Origin: PFJX01 sp040751755
Lineage (GTDB): Bacteria; Pseudomonadota; Gammaproteobacteria; Burkholderiales; Thiobacillaceae
Direction: 5' to 3'
NCBI GenBank assembly: GCA_040751755.1
Contig: JBFMHC010000025.1
Span: 62,001-126,000 of the forward strand
DNA length: 64,000 bases
The position numbers were made by a program, and so were the translations under genes. Positions 1 to 9,970 of the stretch are shown piece after piece. Below the pieces are notes generated by a model. That model ran no database searches. It had not been told where the DNA came from and was given only the letters and a program-made list of their open reading frames with translations. The stretch's first letter is position 1. Every line of letters begins with the position of its first letter.

Positions 1-982
1 CGCGCGCGACGATGCGGCCGTGCAGGCTGGAGCCGCAGTAGAGGCGTGAGTGGGCGAGCAGGGCGCAGATGTCCCACAGGTGCAGGGACTCGAACCGATG
101 CACCGCGCAGGTGGTCATGAAGCCGGCGAGCCGGCGATACACCGCCAGGTCGTCGTGCCAGGGCGCCGCGCCGGCGCGGAACAGGCACAGGCCCAGCCCC
201 GACCCCGTGCAAAACCGGTCCAGCTCGCCGGCGAGCGCCTTTAGCGTCGCGTCGTCGCCGAAGTCGGCGCTGAACTGCACGGCGACGTAGCCTTGCGGAA
301 AGGCCTGGCGGACCTCCGCCAGCGCCGGGCCGGCCGCGTGGCGGGCGATCTCCTCGCCGAACATCTGCGCGACCTGCTCGCCCGGGTCGGCCTCCAGCGC
401 CGCGGCGATCCCCCATTCGGCGAGACGGGCCTGGGTGACGCGGTCGCGCACGCTCAAGGCGTCCGCCGCCTGCAGGCGCGCCCGCACCTCGTCTTGCGCG
501 GGCGCGGGCAGGCCCGCCAGGTCCACGCCGCCCACGGCCTGGCAGGCGAAGCGGCCGGGGTGGCGGAACAGGGCCTGGTCCGCCAGGTAGGCGAGCCGCT
601 GGCGCAGCCCGAGCTGCGTCTCCGCCCAGGCCTGGCGCGCCGCCGGATCGCGGTCGTAACGGGCGATGGCGGCGTCCGCCGCCTCCCGCTCCAGGACCAT
701 GACCGCCGCCTCGTACAGCGTGCAGGTGAGGACCTCGCCGCCGACGTGCAGCAGGTCCGCCGGCGCGTCGCCCCACGTGTCCTGCCAGTCGCGCGCCAGT
801 TGCGCTAGGCCGTGTACCGCGTGTCCGCCCCAGGGACGCAGGTCGCGCGCCGCCACGCCGGCGAACAGCAGCGGCCGTCCCGCATGCCGGCGCGCCGCCA
901 CGTGCGCGAGCAGGAGGTCGCCGAAGTTGTGGCGGTCGAAGGCGCCGAACAGGATGAGGGGGGTGTCGCTCGCGGCGGGCAT
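1..982 (-). CDS. polysaccharide pyruvyl transferase family protein (3' end cut by window edge)
   Basis: The frame is open from an ATG at 982 to the left edge, so the C-terminus is missing. The start of the protein reads LILFGAFDRHNFGDLLLAHV, the NxGD-type opening of the polysaccharide pyruvyl transferase (WcaK/CsaB) fold. The last visible part reads SRLYCGSSLHGRIVAR, the conserved substrate-loop SLHG motif near the family's C-terminus. Family members transfer pyruvate from phosphoenolpyruvate to sugars of capsule, exopolysaccharide or cell-wall polymers in the cytoplasm. The gene diverges from a phosphomannomutase 66 bp away, which fits a sugar-nucleotide or polysaccharide locus continuing to the left. 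The exact acceptor cannot be told. The fold call is fairly safe and true pyruvyl transferase activity is an inference. Confidence 0.72.
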   Translation of the reverse strand, partial: MPAASDTPLILFGAFDRHNFGDLLLAHVAARRHAGRPLLFAGVAARDLRPWGGHAVHGLAQLARDWQDTWGDAPADLLHVGGEVLTCTLYEAAVMVLEREAADAAIARYDRDPAARQAWAETQLGLRQRLAYLADQALFRHPGRFACQAVGGVDLAGLPAPAQDEVRARLQAADALSVRDRVTQARLAEWGIAAALEADPGEQVAQMFGEEIARHAAGPALAEVRQAFPQGYVAVQFSADFGDDATLKALAGELDRFCTGSGLGLCLFRAGAAPWHDDLAVYRRLAGFMTTCAVHRFESLHLWDICALLAHSRLYCGSSLHGRIVAR

Positions 983-1047
983 CGCTGACCTGTCACGCGG
1001 TGGATGTCAGAATGCGCACCCTACGTTCACAGGATTCGGGAGACAAG

Positions 1048-2472
<1,425 letters not shown>

Positions 2473-2480
2473 GGCACGGC

Positions 2481-2759
2481 TTGCCGGCCTGGTACGTCTA
2501 CATCCTGCGCTGCGCCGACGGCACGTTCTACACCGGCATCACCACCGACGTGACGCGCCGCCTCGCCGAGCACAACGGCAGCGGCCGCGCCGGCGCGCGT
2601 TATACCCGCGCGCGCCGGCCGGTCAGCCTGGCGCATGTGGAGACGGTGGGCAGCCGTGCCGAGGCGGCGCGGCGTGAGGCGGCGATCCGCCGACTGGGGC
2701 GGGCGGGCAAGATGGCGTTGTGCGACGCCGGCCGGGCAGGCCGCGGCGAGGAAAAATAA
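2481..2759 (+). CDS. GIY-YIG domain protein (YhbQ/UPF0213-like)
   Basis: A short protein of about 92 residues that is almost entirely one GIY-YIG nuclease-fold domain: WYVYILRC gives the first signature and FYTGITTD the second, followed by the R-R-L-A-E-HN helix and a conserved ARYT-RRP segment. This matches the stand-alone UPF0213/YhbQ family, whose members are found across proteobacteria and have little established function beyond suspected nuclease activity. The likely start is TTG at 2481, just after the phosphomannomutase stop at 2472, because longer in-frame versions run back into that gene. The 3' end abuts the TetR promoter. Confidence is high for the domain and low for any biochemical role. 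Confidence 0.82.
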   Translation: MPAWYVYILRCADGTFYTGITTDVTRRLAEHNGSGRAGARYTRARRPVSLAHVETVGSRAEAARREAAIRRLGRAGKMALCDAGRAGRGEEK

Positions 2760-2763
2760 TGCC

Positions 2764-2791
2764 TTGACGCATGCATACCGGTCGGTATGAT
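2764..2791 (+). promoter_or_regulatory. tetR promoter overlapping its operator
   Basis: TTGACG at 2764-2769 and TATGAT at 2786-2791 are separated by 16 bp, a near-consensus sigma70 promoter. The expected start of transcription falls on or next to the ATG at 2798, so the message may be leaderless; no Shine-Dalgarno sequence precedes that ATG. Confidence 0.65.
2774..2789. promoter_or_regulatory. TetR-family operator 1
   Basis: Perfect inverted repeat CATACCG-GT-CGGTATG. It lies between the -35 and -10 hexamers and overlaps the -10 of the tetR promoter. The same arms recur at 3451-3466, so this is very probably the binding site of the adjacent regulator, giving autorepression. Confidence 0.85.
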
Positions 2792-2797
2792 CGCGGC

Positions 2798-3421
2798 ATG
2801 GACAGCAAGCAACCCGACATCACGCGCGAGAAACTCCTGCAGGCAGCCTTCTGCGAGATCCATCGCCATGGCTTCCAGGCGGCGAGCATCGCCAACATCC
2901 TGCAGGACACCGGGCTGACCAAGGGGGCGCTGTACCACCACTTCCCCACCAAGCATGCCCTCGGCCTCGCGGTCATCGACGAGGTGATCAAGACGCGCCT
3001 GGACGGCCTGATCTTCGCGCCCTTGCGCGACAGCGCGCGACCCGTGGCCGCCTTGCTGGAGGTCATCGCGACGATAGACAGGAAGGTGCCGTCCGACTTC
3101 GTCCTGCTGGGCTGCCCGCTCAACAACCTGATGCAGGAGATGAGCCCGCTCGACGCGGCGTTCCAGGCCCGTCTGAATGGCGTGCTGGGCACCTGGCAGG
3201 GCATCGTCGAGGACGCGCTCCGGCGCGGCCAGGCGCAAGGGGATATCCGCCCGGAGGTGGATTGCGTGGCGGCGGCGTTGTTCGTCGTCTCCGCCTGGGA
3301 GGGGTGCATAGGCGTTGCCAAGAACATGCAATCGCCCGAGTCATACAGCCTCTGCATGCGGCAGTTGCACGGCTACGTGCGGAGCCTGATGCCGGTCCAG
3401 GCCGACCTGGACCGGGAGTAG
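2798..3421 (+). CDS. TetR/AcrR family transcriptional regulator
   Basis: A 207-residue repressor-type protein. The N-terminal helix-turn-helix is textbook TetR: ITREKLLQAAFCEIHRHGF, then ASIANILQDTGLTKGALYHHFPTKHALG (about residues 7-54). The C-terminal ligand pocket is of the common TetR_C type and contains several cysteines (for example in LLGCPLNN and WEGCIGV), so redox or electrophile sensing is possible but unproven. I prefer ATG 2798 over ATG 2771 because the longer form would place the promoter and operator inside the coding region. Two identical palindromes, one on its own promoter and one before the downstream AhpD-like/nitroreductase pair, indicate that it represses itself and those two genes. 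Confidence 0.92.
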   Translation: MDSKQPDITREKLLQAAFCEIHRHGFQAASIANILQDTGLTKGALYHHFPTKHALGLAVIDEVIKTRLDGLIFAPLRDSARPVAALLEVIATIDRKVPSDFVLLGCPLNNLMQEMSPLDAAFQARLNGVLGTWQGIVEDALRRGQAQGDIRPEVDCVAAALFVVSAWEGCIGVAKNMQSPESYSLCMRQLHGYVRSLMPVQADLDRE

Positions 3422-3439
3422 TCGCAGTCCGTCTTTTTT

Positions 3440-3468
3440 TTGCCATCAAACATACCGAACGGTATGCA
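3440..3468 (+). promoter_or_regulatory. promoter of the AhpD-like/nitroreductase operon
   Basis: TTGCCA at 3440-3445 and TATGCA at 3463-3468 with a 17-bp spacer. The operator at 3451-3466 covers the spacer and -10, a typical steric-repression layout. Confidence 0.55.
3451..3466. promoter_or_regulatory. TetR-family operator 2
   Basis: Perfect inverted repeat CATACCG-AA-CGGTATG, with the same 7-bp arms and 2-bp spacer as the site at 2774-2789. It precedes the AhpD-like gene and links it to the tetR regulator. Confidence 0.85.
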
Positions 3469-3489
3469 TGTTATTGAAAGGGGAACAGC

Positions 3490-4023
3490 ATGAACATGAT
3501 TTCCATGGTCGAGCCCGACGTCGCGCGAGGCGACGTGGCCGAGATGTACGGGCAGATCCACGAGGCGATGGGGCGCGTGCCGAACGGCATGCGCCTGTTC
3601 AGTTCCAGCCCGGCACTGCTGGCGCAGCAATGGCAGCAGCTCGGCTATTACATGCAGCACCCGCGGCTGGGTTTTCCACTGCTGGCCTTCGTGCGCCTGC
3701 TCGTCTCGCAGCGCCATGAGTGCGAGTACTGCATCGGCATGAACGAGGCCCTGCTGATCGACAGGGCGGGCGTATCGGTGGACGCGGTGGCGGCGGCGCG
3801 GCGCAACCCCGCCCACGCGCCGCTGGAGGAACGGGACAAGGCCATGCTGCTGGCCGTGCTGAAGGCCGTCGAGGCGCCCAAGTCGGTGACCGCCGAGGAC
3901 CTGGAGCGCCTGCGCGCGCTGGGCTGGGAGGACGGCGACATCGTCGATGCCATGTTCCATGGCGCCCGCAACGTCGCCATCGACATCATGTTCAACACCT
4001 TCAAGATCGCAGCCGACCACTGA
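3490..4023 (+). CDS. carboxymuconolactone decarboxylase/AhpD-like protein
   Basis: A 177-residue all-helical protein of the CMD/AhpD superfamily. The hallmark is CEYC at residues 78-81 within RHECEYCIGMNEALL, corresponding to the redox CxxC of AhpD-type alkylhydroperoxidases. In AhpD the CxxC is followed three residues later by a catalytic His; here that position is Asn85, so a standard peroxidase relay may not operate. GAAAGGGG lies a few bases before the ATG at 3490. The nitroreductase follows after 12 bp, and a TetR operator sits in the promoter, so the pair is probably induced by an electrophile or redox-active compound. The substrate is unknown. Confidence 0.8.
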   Translation: MNMISMVEPDVARGDVAEMYGQIHEAMGRVPNGMRLFSSSPALLAQQWQQLGYYMQHPRLGFPLLAFVRLLVSQRHECEYCIGMNEALLIDRAGVSVDAVAAARRNPAHAPLEERDKAMLLAVLKAVEAPKSVTAEDLERLRALGWEDGDIVDAMFHGARNVAIDIMFNTFKIAADH

Positions 4024-4035
4024 AAGGAGAGACGC

Positions 4036-4641
4036 ATGGACGTTACCCAGGCCATCGAACAAAGGCGCTCGGTCAAGGCCTTCGACCCGCATCACCGCAT
4101 GGCGGAGGAGGAGGTCGCGCGGCTGCTCTCCCTCGCGCTCCTCGCGCCGACCGCCTTCAACATCCAGAACTGGCGCTTCGTCGTGGTGCGCGACCCGGAG
4201 CTGCGCGCGCGCATCCGCCAGGTGTCCAGGGACCAGGCGCAGATCACCGAGGCCTCGCTGCTGATCGTGCTCTGCGCCGACCTCAAGGCCTGGAACAAGG
4301 ACACGGCACGCTACTGGCGTACCGCGCCGGCAGAGGTGCGGGAGGCGCTGGTGTTCATGATCCGCCAGTACTACGAGGGACGGGAGCAGGTGGAGCGGGA
4401 CGAGGCCATGCGCTCCTGCGGCATCGCCGCCATGGCGCTCATGCTCGCCGCCAGGGAGATGGGCTATGACTCCTGCCCGATGGACCTCTCCGACCTGGAT
4501 GCGGTCGGCGAGCTCATCGACCTGCCGCCCGACCACGTGGTCGCCATGTTCGTCGCCATCGGCAAGGGGGTGAAGGAGCCCTGGCCGCGCGGCGGCCAGC
4601 TGGCCATGGAGGAGGTGGTGCTGAAGGACCGCTTCGGCTGA
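4036..4641 (+). CDS. nitroreductase family protein (FMN-dependent)
   Basis: A 201-residue nitroreductase-fold flavoprotein. Key signatures are the N-terminal RRSVKAF phosphate-binding motif (about 10-16), ALLAPTAFNIQNWRFVVV (about 35-52), which contacts FMN and forms part of the dimer interface, and the C-terminal IGKG segment. Such enzymes reduce nitro, quinone or enone compounds using NAD(P)H. A Shine-Dalgarno AAAGGAGAG precedes the ATG at 4036, and the gene is 12 bp from the AhpD-like gene, so the two are co-translated from the TetR-controlled promoter. The family is broad, so substrate specificity (nitroaromatic, quinone, malonic semialdehyde-like) cannot be assigned. Confidence 0.88.
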   Translation: MDVTQAIEQRRSVKAFDPHHRMAEEEVARLLSLALLAPTAFNIQNWRFVVVRDPELRARIRQVSRDQAQITEASLLIVLCADLKAWNKDTARYWRTAPAEVREALVFMIRQYYEGREQVERDEAMRSCGIAAMALMLAAREMGYDSCPMDLSDLDAVGELIDLPPDHVVAMFVAIGKGVKEPWPRGGQLAMEEVVLKDRFG

Positions 4642-4666
4642 TGCCGGGGCCGCCGGGCTGGCGTCG

Positions 4667-5419
4667 TCAGCCCGGCATCTCGATCTTGCCGCCCAGCTCG
4701 GCGCTGCCGCGCCGCAGCAGCTCGAACGCCGCCTCGATGTGCTCCGGCGGCCCCTTCACGCCCAGTTCGATCTCGTAGCGTTGCGGGTTGAGCCTGGGCA
4801 GGCTGAACACCTTCACCCCCGGCCAGTCGCGTTCGATCTGCTCCATGAGCGGCGTCAGCGTCGCCTCGGCGAGGCCGTAGACGAGCATCGCGCGTTCGCC
4901 GCTGGGCTGGGCGTGGAACAGGTGGGCGTAGTGGGTGTCCAGCACCCATTCGATCATCGGCCAGGCCATGTCCGGGAAGCCGGGCACGAACCAGTGGTGC
5001 AGGATGCTGAAGCCTGGGATGCGGTTGTAGGGGTTGGGGATGATCTCCGCGCCGAGGGGGAACTCGCCCATGCGCAGATGGCCCGGCGTGACCTCCTTCT
5101 CCAGCGACTGGATGCGCTCGGTGATCAGGCGCAGGGCCTCGGGGTGCGGTTCCAGGGGGCGGCCGAGGGCGCGCGCGGCGGCCTGGCGCGTGTGGTCGTC
5201 CGGGGTGGCGCCGATGCCGCCGCAGCTGAACACCGCGTCGCCGCCGGTGAAGGTGCGCGCCAGGGTCTGGGTGAGGCGTTCGCGGTCGTCGCCCAGGTAG
5301 GTCACCCAGGCCAGCCCCAGGCCGCGCGCGGCGAGGATCTTGCGCACGCCCTCGAAATGGCGGTCCGCGCGCTTTCCGGAGAGGATCTCGTCGCCGATGA
5401 TGATGAGCCCGAATGCCAT
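4667..5419 (-). CDS. CinA-like molybdopterin-binding domain protein
   Basis: A 250-residue protein with the MoCF_biosynth (MogA/MoeA/CinA-N) fold. The N-terminus GLIIIGDEILSGKRAD and the central FSCGGIGATPDDHTR are the nucleotide/molybdopterin-binding loops of this fold. The rest (NPYNRIPGF, FVPGFPDMAW) resembles the stand-alone CinA-N/FAD-synthetase-like branch rather than MogA. CinA proteins are tied to NMN deamidation or competence, but the deamidase C-domain is absent here. I set the start at ATG 5419 because AAGGAGG stands at ideal distance upstream; a longer frame to 5497 would overlap the divergent srkA. The precise role is unknown. Confidence 0.8.
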   Translation of the reverse strand: MAFGLIIIGDEILSGKRADRHFEGVRKILAARGLGLAWVTYLGDDRERLTQTLARTFTGGDAVFSCGGIGATPDDHTRQAAARALGRPLEPHPEALRLITERIQSLEKEVTPGHLRMGEFPLGAEIIPNPYNRIPGFSILHHWFVPGFPDMAWPMIEWVLDTHYAHLFHAQPSGERAMLVYGLAEATLTPLMEQIERDWPGVKVFSLPRLNPQRYEIELGVKGPPEHIEAAFELLRRGSAELGGKIEMPG

Positions 5420-5475
5420 GCCAGCCTCCTTGAGTTTTCGGAACCCCTGTATCCGGGGCCTCTTACAATGATGCC

Positions 5476-6471
5476 ATGCAAACCCCGCCCAGCTCACCTC
5501 ATCCCTACGCCGCCCTCACCCCCGACGTGGTGCTGGATGCCCTGGAGGGCATCGGCCTGCGCTGCGACGGACGCCTGATCGCCCTCAACAGCTTTGAAAA
5601 CCGCGTCTACCAGGTCTGGCTGGATGAGGGGCCGATCGTGGTGGCCAAGTTCTACCGCCCGGAACGCTGGTCCGACGCGGCCATCCTGGAAGAGCACGCC
5701 TTCACCGAGGAGCTGGCGGAGCGTGAGATCCCCGTGGTGGCGCCGATGCGGGCCGATGACCGCACCCTGCACGCGCACGCCGGCTTTCGCTTCGCCCTGT
5801 TTCCGCGCCGCGGCGGGCGCACGCCGGAGTTCGACCACGGCGACACCCTGGAATGGATGGGGCGCTTCCTCGGCCGCATCCACGCGGTCGGTGCATTGCA
5901 GCCCTATGTCCACCGTCCCGCCCTCGACATCGCCAGTTTCGGCGAGGCCTCGCGCGACTTCCTGCTCGCCCACGACTGGCTGCCGCCGGAGCTGCGCGCG
6001 GTGTGGCAGGGCGTGGCGGCGCAGGCCCTGGACGGGGTGCGCCACTGTTATGACCGCGCCGGCACGGTCGCCAGCCTGCGCCTGCACGGCGACTGCCACG
6101 CCGGCAACGTGCTGTGGACCGACGACGGGCCGCACTTCGTCGACTTCGACGACAGCCGCATGGGTCCGGCGGTGCAGGACCTGTGGATGCTGCTCTCGGG
6201 CGACCGCGCGGCGATGACGCGCCAGTTTGCCGACGTGCTGGCGGGCTACGAGGACTTCATGGAGTTCGACCCGCGCGAGCTGCACCTGGTGGAGGCCCTG
6301 CGCACCCTGCGCCTCTTGCACTACTCCGCCTGGATCGCGCGGCGCTGGGCAGACCCGGCCTTCCCCGCCGCCTTCCCCTGGTTCGACACGCCGCGCTACT
6401 GGGAGGAACGTATCCTCGAACTGCGCGAGCAGATCGCGCTGATGCAGGAACCGCCGCTGTGGTCGAACTGA
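5476..6471 (+). CDS. srkA: serine/threonine protein kinase SrkA (YihE/RdoA)
   Basis: At 331 residues this matches the length of E. coli SrkA (about 328). Visible kinase features are VVAKFYRP carrying the ATP-binding Lys (about 56), LHGDCHAGNVLW with the catalytic Asp (about 204), and HFVDFDDSRMGPAVQDLWM with the metal-binding Asp. The C-terminus (RILELREQIALMQEPPLW) is characteristic of the family. SrkA is a cytoplasmic choline-kinase-fold protein kinase that in E. coli counteracts stress-induced death and acts with the Cpx response. It diverges from the CinA-like gene with a 56-bp spacer. No regulatory site was recognised. Confidence 0.93.
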   Translation: MQTPPSSPHPYAALTPDVVLDALEGIGLRCDGRLIALNSFENRVYQVWLDEGPIVVAKFYRPERWSDAAILEEHAFTEELAEREIPVVAPMRADDRTLHAHAGFRFALFPRRGGRTPEFDHGDTLEWMGRFLGRIHAVGALQPYVHRPALDIASFGEASRDFLLAHDWLPPELRAVWQGVAAQALDGVRHCYDRAGTVASLRLHGDCHAGNVLWTDDGPHFVDFDDSRMGPAVQDLWMLLSGDRAAMTRQFADVLAGYEDFMEFDPRELHLVEALRTLRLLHYSAWIARRWADPAFPAAFPWFDTPRYWEERILELREQIALMQEPPLWSN

Positions 6472-6477
6472 CCCGCT

Positions 6478-6500
6478 CCCTCCCCCGGCGGGGGAGGGGA
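6478..6500. repeat. GC-rich palindromic repeat, copy 1
   Basis: CCCTCCCCCGGCGGGGGAGGG, a single inverted-repeat module of the family that recurs between many genes of this window. It sits between srkA and the ABC ATPase gene. Confidence 0.7.
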
Positions 6501-6531
6501 AAGGCGCGCCGGCCCCGGCCTATGCTGAAGC

Positions 6532-7248
<717 letters not shown>

Positions 7249-7264
7249 GGGTCATGGACAGGTC

Positions 7265-7350
7265 GCTCCCTCATCCCCAACCCTTCCCCCGGGGGGGGAA
7301 GGGGGCGATACCCCTCTCCCCCCGGGAGAGGGGCAGGGGTGAGGGAACCC
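7265..7350. repeat. GC-rich palindromic repeat, copy 2 (two modules)
   Basis: Two head-to-tail palindromic modules, one centred on TTCCCCCCGGGGGGGGAA and one on CTCTCCCCCCGGGAGAG, ending GGTGAGGGAACCC. This two-module layout matches the copies at 59009-59114 and 61489-61580. Confidence 0.75.
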
Positions 7351-7375
7351 GGCCTGTCTTCGCGGAAGCGTGGCC

Positions 7376-9742
7376 ATGACCGCCCTCAACCTCAAGCTCC
7401 TGCGCGATCTCTGGCACATGCGCGGCCAGGCCCTGGCGATCGCGGCGGTGATCGCCGGCGGCGTGGCGACGCTGGTGATGGCCCTGTCCACCTATGACTC
7501 GTTGCTCACCACGCGCGACCGCTTCTACCGCGAATACCGCTTCGCCGAGGTCTTCACCACCCTCAAGCGCGCGCCCGAGCCCGTGGCGCAGCGGCTCGCC
7601 GCGATCCCCGGCGTGGATCGGCTGGAGACGCGCGTGGTGGCGGTGGTGAAGCTGGAGGTCGAAGGCTTCGAGGACCCGATCACCGGCATGCTCTCCTCGC
7701 TGCCGGACGTGGGCGCGCCGCTGCTCAACACCCTGCACCTGAAGCGCGGCCGCTGGCCCCAGCCCTACAGCGGCGACGAGGTGATCCTCAGCGACACCTT
7801 CGCCGACGCGCACGGCCTGCACCCGGGCGACCGCCTCCACGCGGTGATCAACGGCAAGCGCAAGGCCCTCACCGTGGTGGGCGTGGCGCTGTCGCCGGAA
7901 TACGTCTACCAGATCGCGCCGGGCGCCATGTTCCCGGACTTCAAGCGCTATGGCGTGCTGTGGATGGGCCGTCACGCCCTGGCCGCCGCCTACGACATGC
8001 AGGGGGCGTTCAACAGCGTCTCCGCGACCCTCACCCCGGGCAGCGACGAACAGGCGGTGGTCGACCGCCTCGACACCGTGCTCGCGCCCTATGGCGGCGT
8101 CGGCGCGCACGGCCGCAAGGATCAGTTCTCCAACCGCTTCCTGAGCGAGGAGCTGAAGCAGCTGCAGACCACCGCCACGGTGTTCCCCTCCATCTTCCTG
8201 GGTGTCGCCGCCTTCCTGCTCAACGTGGTGGTGACGCGCCTGATCGCCACGCAGCGCGAGCAGATCGCCATCCTCAAGGCCTTCGGCTACCACCACACCG
8301 CGATCGGCTGGCACTACGTGAAGCTGGTCATGGCCATCGCCTTCTTCGGCGTGGCGGGCGGCGTGGCCCTCGGCGCGTGGTTCGGCAACGGCCTGGCCAA
8401 CGTGTACATGGACTTCTACCGCTTCCCCTACCTGGAATACGTGCTGCGGCCGCGCGTGCTGCTGATCGCCCTGGCGGTGACCTCGGCCGCCGCCCTCTCC
8501 GGCACCCTGTTCGCGGTGGGCCGCGCCATGCGCCTGCCGCCGGCCGAGGGCATGCGCTCGGAGACGCCGACCATCTACCGCGCCACCCTGCTGGAGCGCC
8601 TGGGCCTGCAGCGCTGGTTCAGCCAGCCCTCGCGCATGATCCTGCGCCACATCGAGCGGCGCCCGCTCAAGTCGCTGCTCACCGTGTTCGGCATCGCCTG
8701 CGCCGGCGGCCTGATGATGGTGGGCAACTACCAGCGCGGCGCCATCGACTTCATGGTCGACGTGCAGTTCAAGCACGCGGCGCGCGAGGACCTGGCGGTC
8801 ACCTTCATCGAACCCACCAGCGGCCGCGCCCTGCACGAGCTGGCGCAGCTGCCGGGCGTGCGCCACGTGGAGGGCTTCCGCGACGTGCCGGCGATCCTGC
8901 GCAACGGCCACTACCACTACCGTTCCGCCCTCTACGGCATCCAGCCCGAGGGCAAGCTGCACCGCTCGCTCGATAGCGCACTGCGGCCGGTCCAGGTGCC
9001 TGCGGGCGGCGTGGTGCTCACCGACCACCTGGCCAACAACATCCTGCACATCCGCCCCGGCGAGATGCTCACGGTGGAGGTGCAGGAGGGCCGACGCCAG
9101 GTCCTGCGGGTGCCGGTGCTGGGCCTGACCAAGCAATACCTGGGCGTCTCCGCCTACATGCGCCAGGACTCGCTCAACGCGCTGCTGCGCGAGGGCGACG
9201 TGGTGTCCGGCGCCTATCTCTCGCACGACCCCGGCGCGGAGCGCGAGCTCTACGAGCGCCTGCACGGCCGGCCGCGCGTGCTGGGCATGGTGGCGCACGC
9301 CGCGGCGATCAGGAGCTTCTACGACACCCTGGGCGAGTTCGTGCTGTTCTTCAACATGGTCGCCACCGTGCTCGCCGGCACCATCGCCTTCGGCGTGGTC
9401 TACAACAGCGCCCGCATCGCGCTGTCGGAGCGGGGCAGGGAGCTGGCCAGCCTGCGCGTGCTGGGTTTCACGCACGGCGAGATCGCCTATATCCTGCTCG
9501 GCGAACTGGCGGCCCTGACCCTGGCCGCCATCCCCGTCGGCTTCGCGGTGGGCGCGGGCCTGTGCGGCATCCTCGTGGTGGTGTTCGAGTCCGACCTCTA
9601 CCGCCTGCCGCTGGTGCTGGAACCCTACAACTTCGCCCTCGGCGCCACGGTGGTGGCGGTGTCCGCCCTGGTTTCCGGCATCTTGGTCTGGTACCGCCTG
9701 GGGCGGCTGGACCTGGTGGGCGTGTTGAAGACGCGGGAGTGA
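7376..9742 (+). CDS. FtsX-like ABC transporter permease
   Basis: A 788-residue inner-membrane protein with duplicated MacB-PCD/FtsX architecture. An N-terminal membrane helix (about 19-38) is followed by a large periplasmic domain, then three helices near 275-400 (FLGVAAFLLNVVVTRLIATQ and following). A second repeat starts with a helix near 443 (LLTVFGIACAGGLMMVG), another periplasmic domain, and three C-terminal helices (about 655-785). It is the membrane subunit for the ATPase at 6532 and the adaptor at 9971. ATG 7376 is preferred; a GTG six bases upstream is in frame but is further from the GGAAG ribosome site. Long, two-fold FtsX permeases of this type export small or hydrophobic compounds; the cargo here is not identifiable. 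Confidence 0.88.
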   Translation: MTALNLKLLRDLWHMRGQALAIAAVIAGGVATLVMALSTYDSLLTTRDRFYREYRFAEVFTTLKRAPEPVAQRLAAIPGVDRLETRVVAVVKLEVEGFEDPITGMLSSLPDVGAPLLNTLHLKRGRWPQPYSGDEVILSDTFADAHGLHPGDRLHAVINGKRKALTVVGVALSPEYVYQIAPGAMFPDFKRYGVLWMGRHALAAAYDMQGAFNSVSATLTPGSDEQAVVDRLDTVLAPYGGVGAHGRKDQFSNRFLSEELKQLQTTATVFPSIFLGVAAFLLNVVVTRLIATQREQIAILKAFGYHHTAIGWHYVKLVMAIAFFGVAGGVALGAWFGNGLANVYMDFYRFPYLEYVLRPRVLLIALAVTSAAALSGTLFAVGRAMRLPPAEGMRSETPTIYRATLLERLGLQRWFSQPSRMILRHIERRPLKSLLTVFGIACAGGLMMVGNYQRGAIDFMVDVQFKHAAREDLAVTFIEPTSGRALHELAQLPGVRHVEGFRDVPAILRNGHYHYRSALYGIQPEGKLHRSLDSALRPVQVPAGGVVLTDHLANNILHIRPGEMLTVEVQEGRRQVLRVPVLGLTKQYLGVSAYMRQDSLNALLREGDVVSGAYLSHDPGAERELYERLHGRPRVLGMVAHAAAIRSFYDTLGEFVLFFNMVATVLAGTIAFGVVYNSARIALSERGRELASLRVLGFTHGEIAYILLGELAALTLAAIPVGFAVGAGLCGILVVVFESDLYRLPLVLEPYNFALGATVVAVSALVSGILVWYRLGRLDLVGVLKTRE

Positions 9743-9806
9743 ACGGGCGGCGGGTTTCTACGATGAGAAATGAAGGTGGAGTGAAGGCGGCGGGCGATGC
9801 CCGCCT

Positions 9807-9930
9807 CACCCTCTCCCCAACCCCTCCCCCCTCGAGGGGGAGGGGCCAGCTTCCTTCCCCCACCTCCGGGAGTGGGGCCTACAACTCCCCTCCCCCTTGA
9901 GGGGGGAGGGGCGGGGGGAGATGGTGGGGC
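9807..9930. repeat. GC-rich palindromic repeat, copy 3 (three modules)
   Basis: Contains ACCCTCTCCCCAACCCCTCC followed by CCCCTCGAGGGGGAGGGG, then a CCCCCACCTCCGGGAGTGGGG hairpin and a second CCCCTCCCCCTTGAGGGGGG module. It fills the spacer between the permease and adaptor genes and provides a spurious upstream ATG for the adaptor frame. Confidence 0.78.
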
Positions 9931-9970
9931 AGGCGCAGCCTGCCAAGCAAACGAAAGGAATGGACGACTC

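Noticed and set aside
85..100. GGTTCGAGTCCC-like string resembling a tRNA T-arm on the minus strand
   Set aside because: It lies inside the pyruvyl transferase reading frame (codes RFESL) and no acceptor, D or anticodon arms can be built around it.
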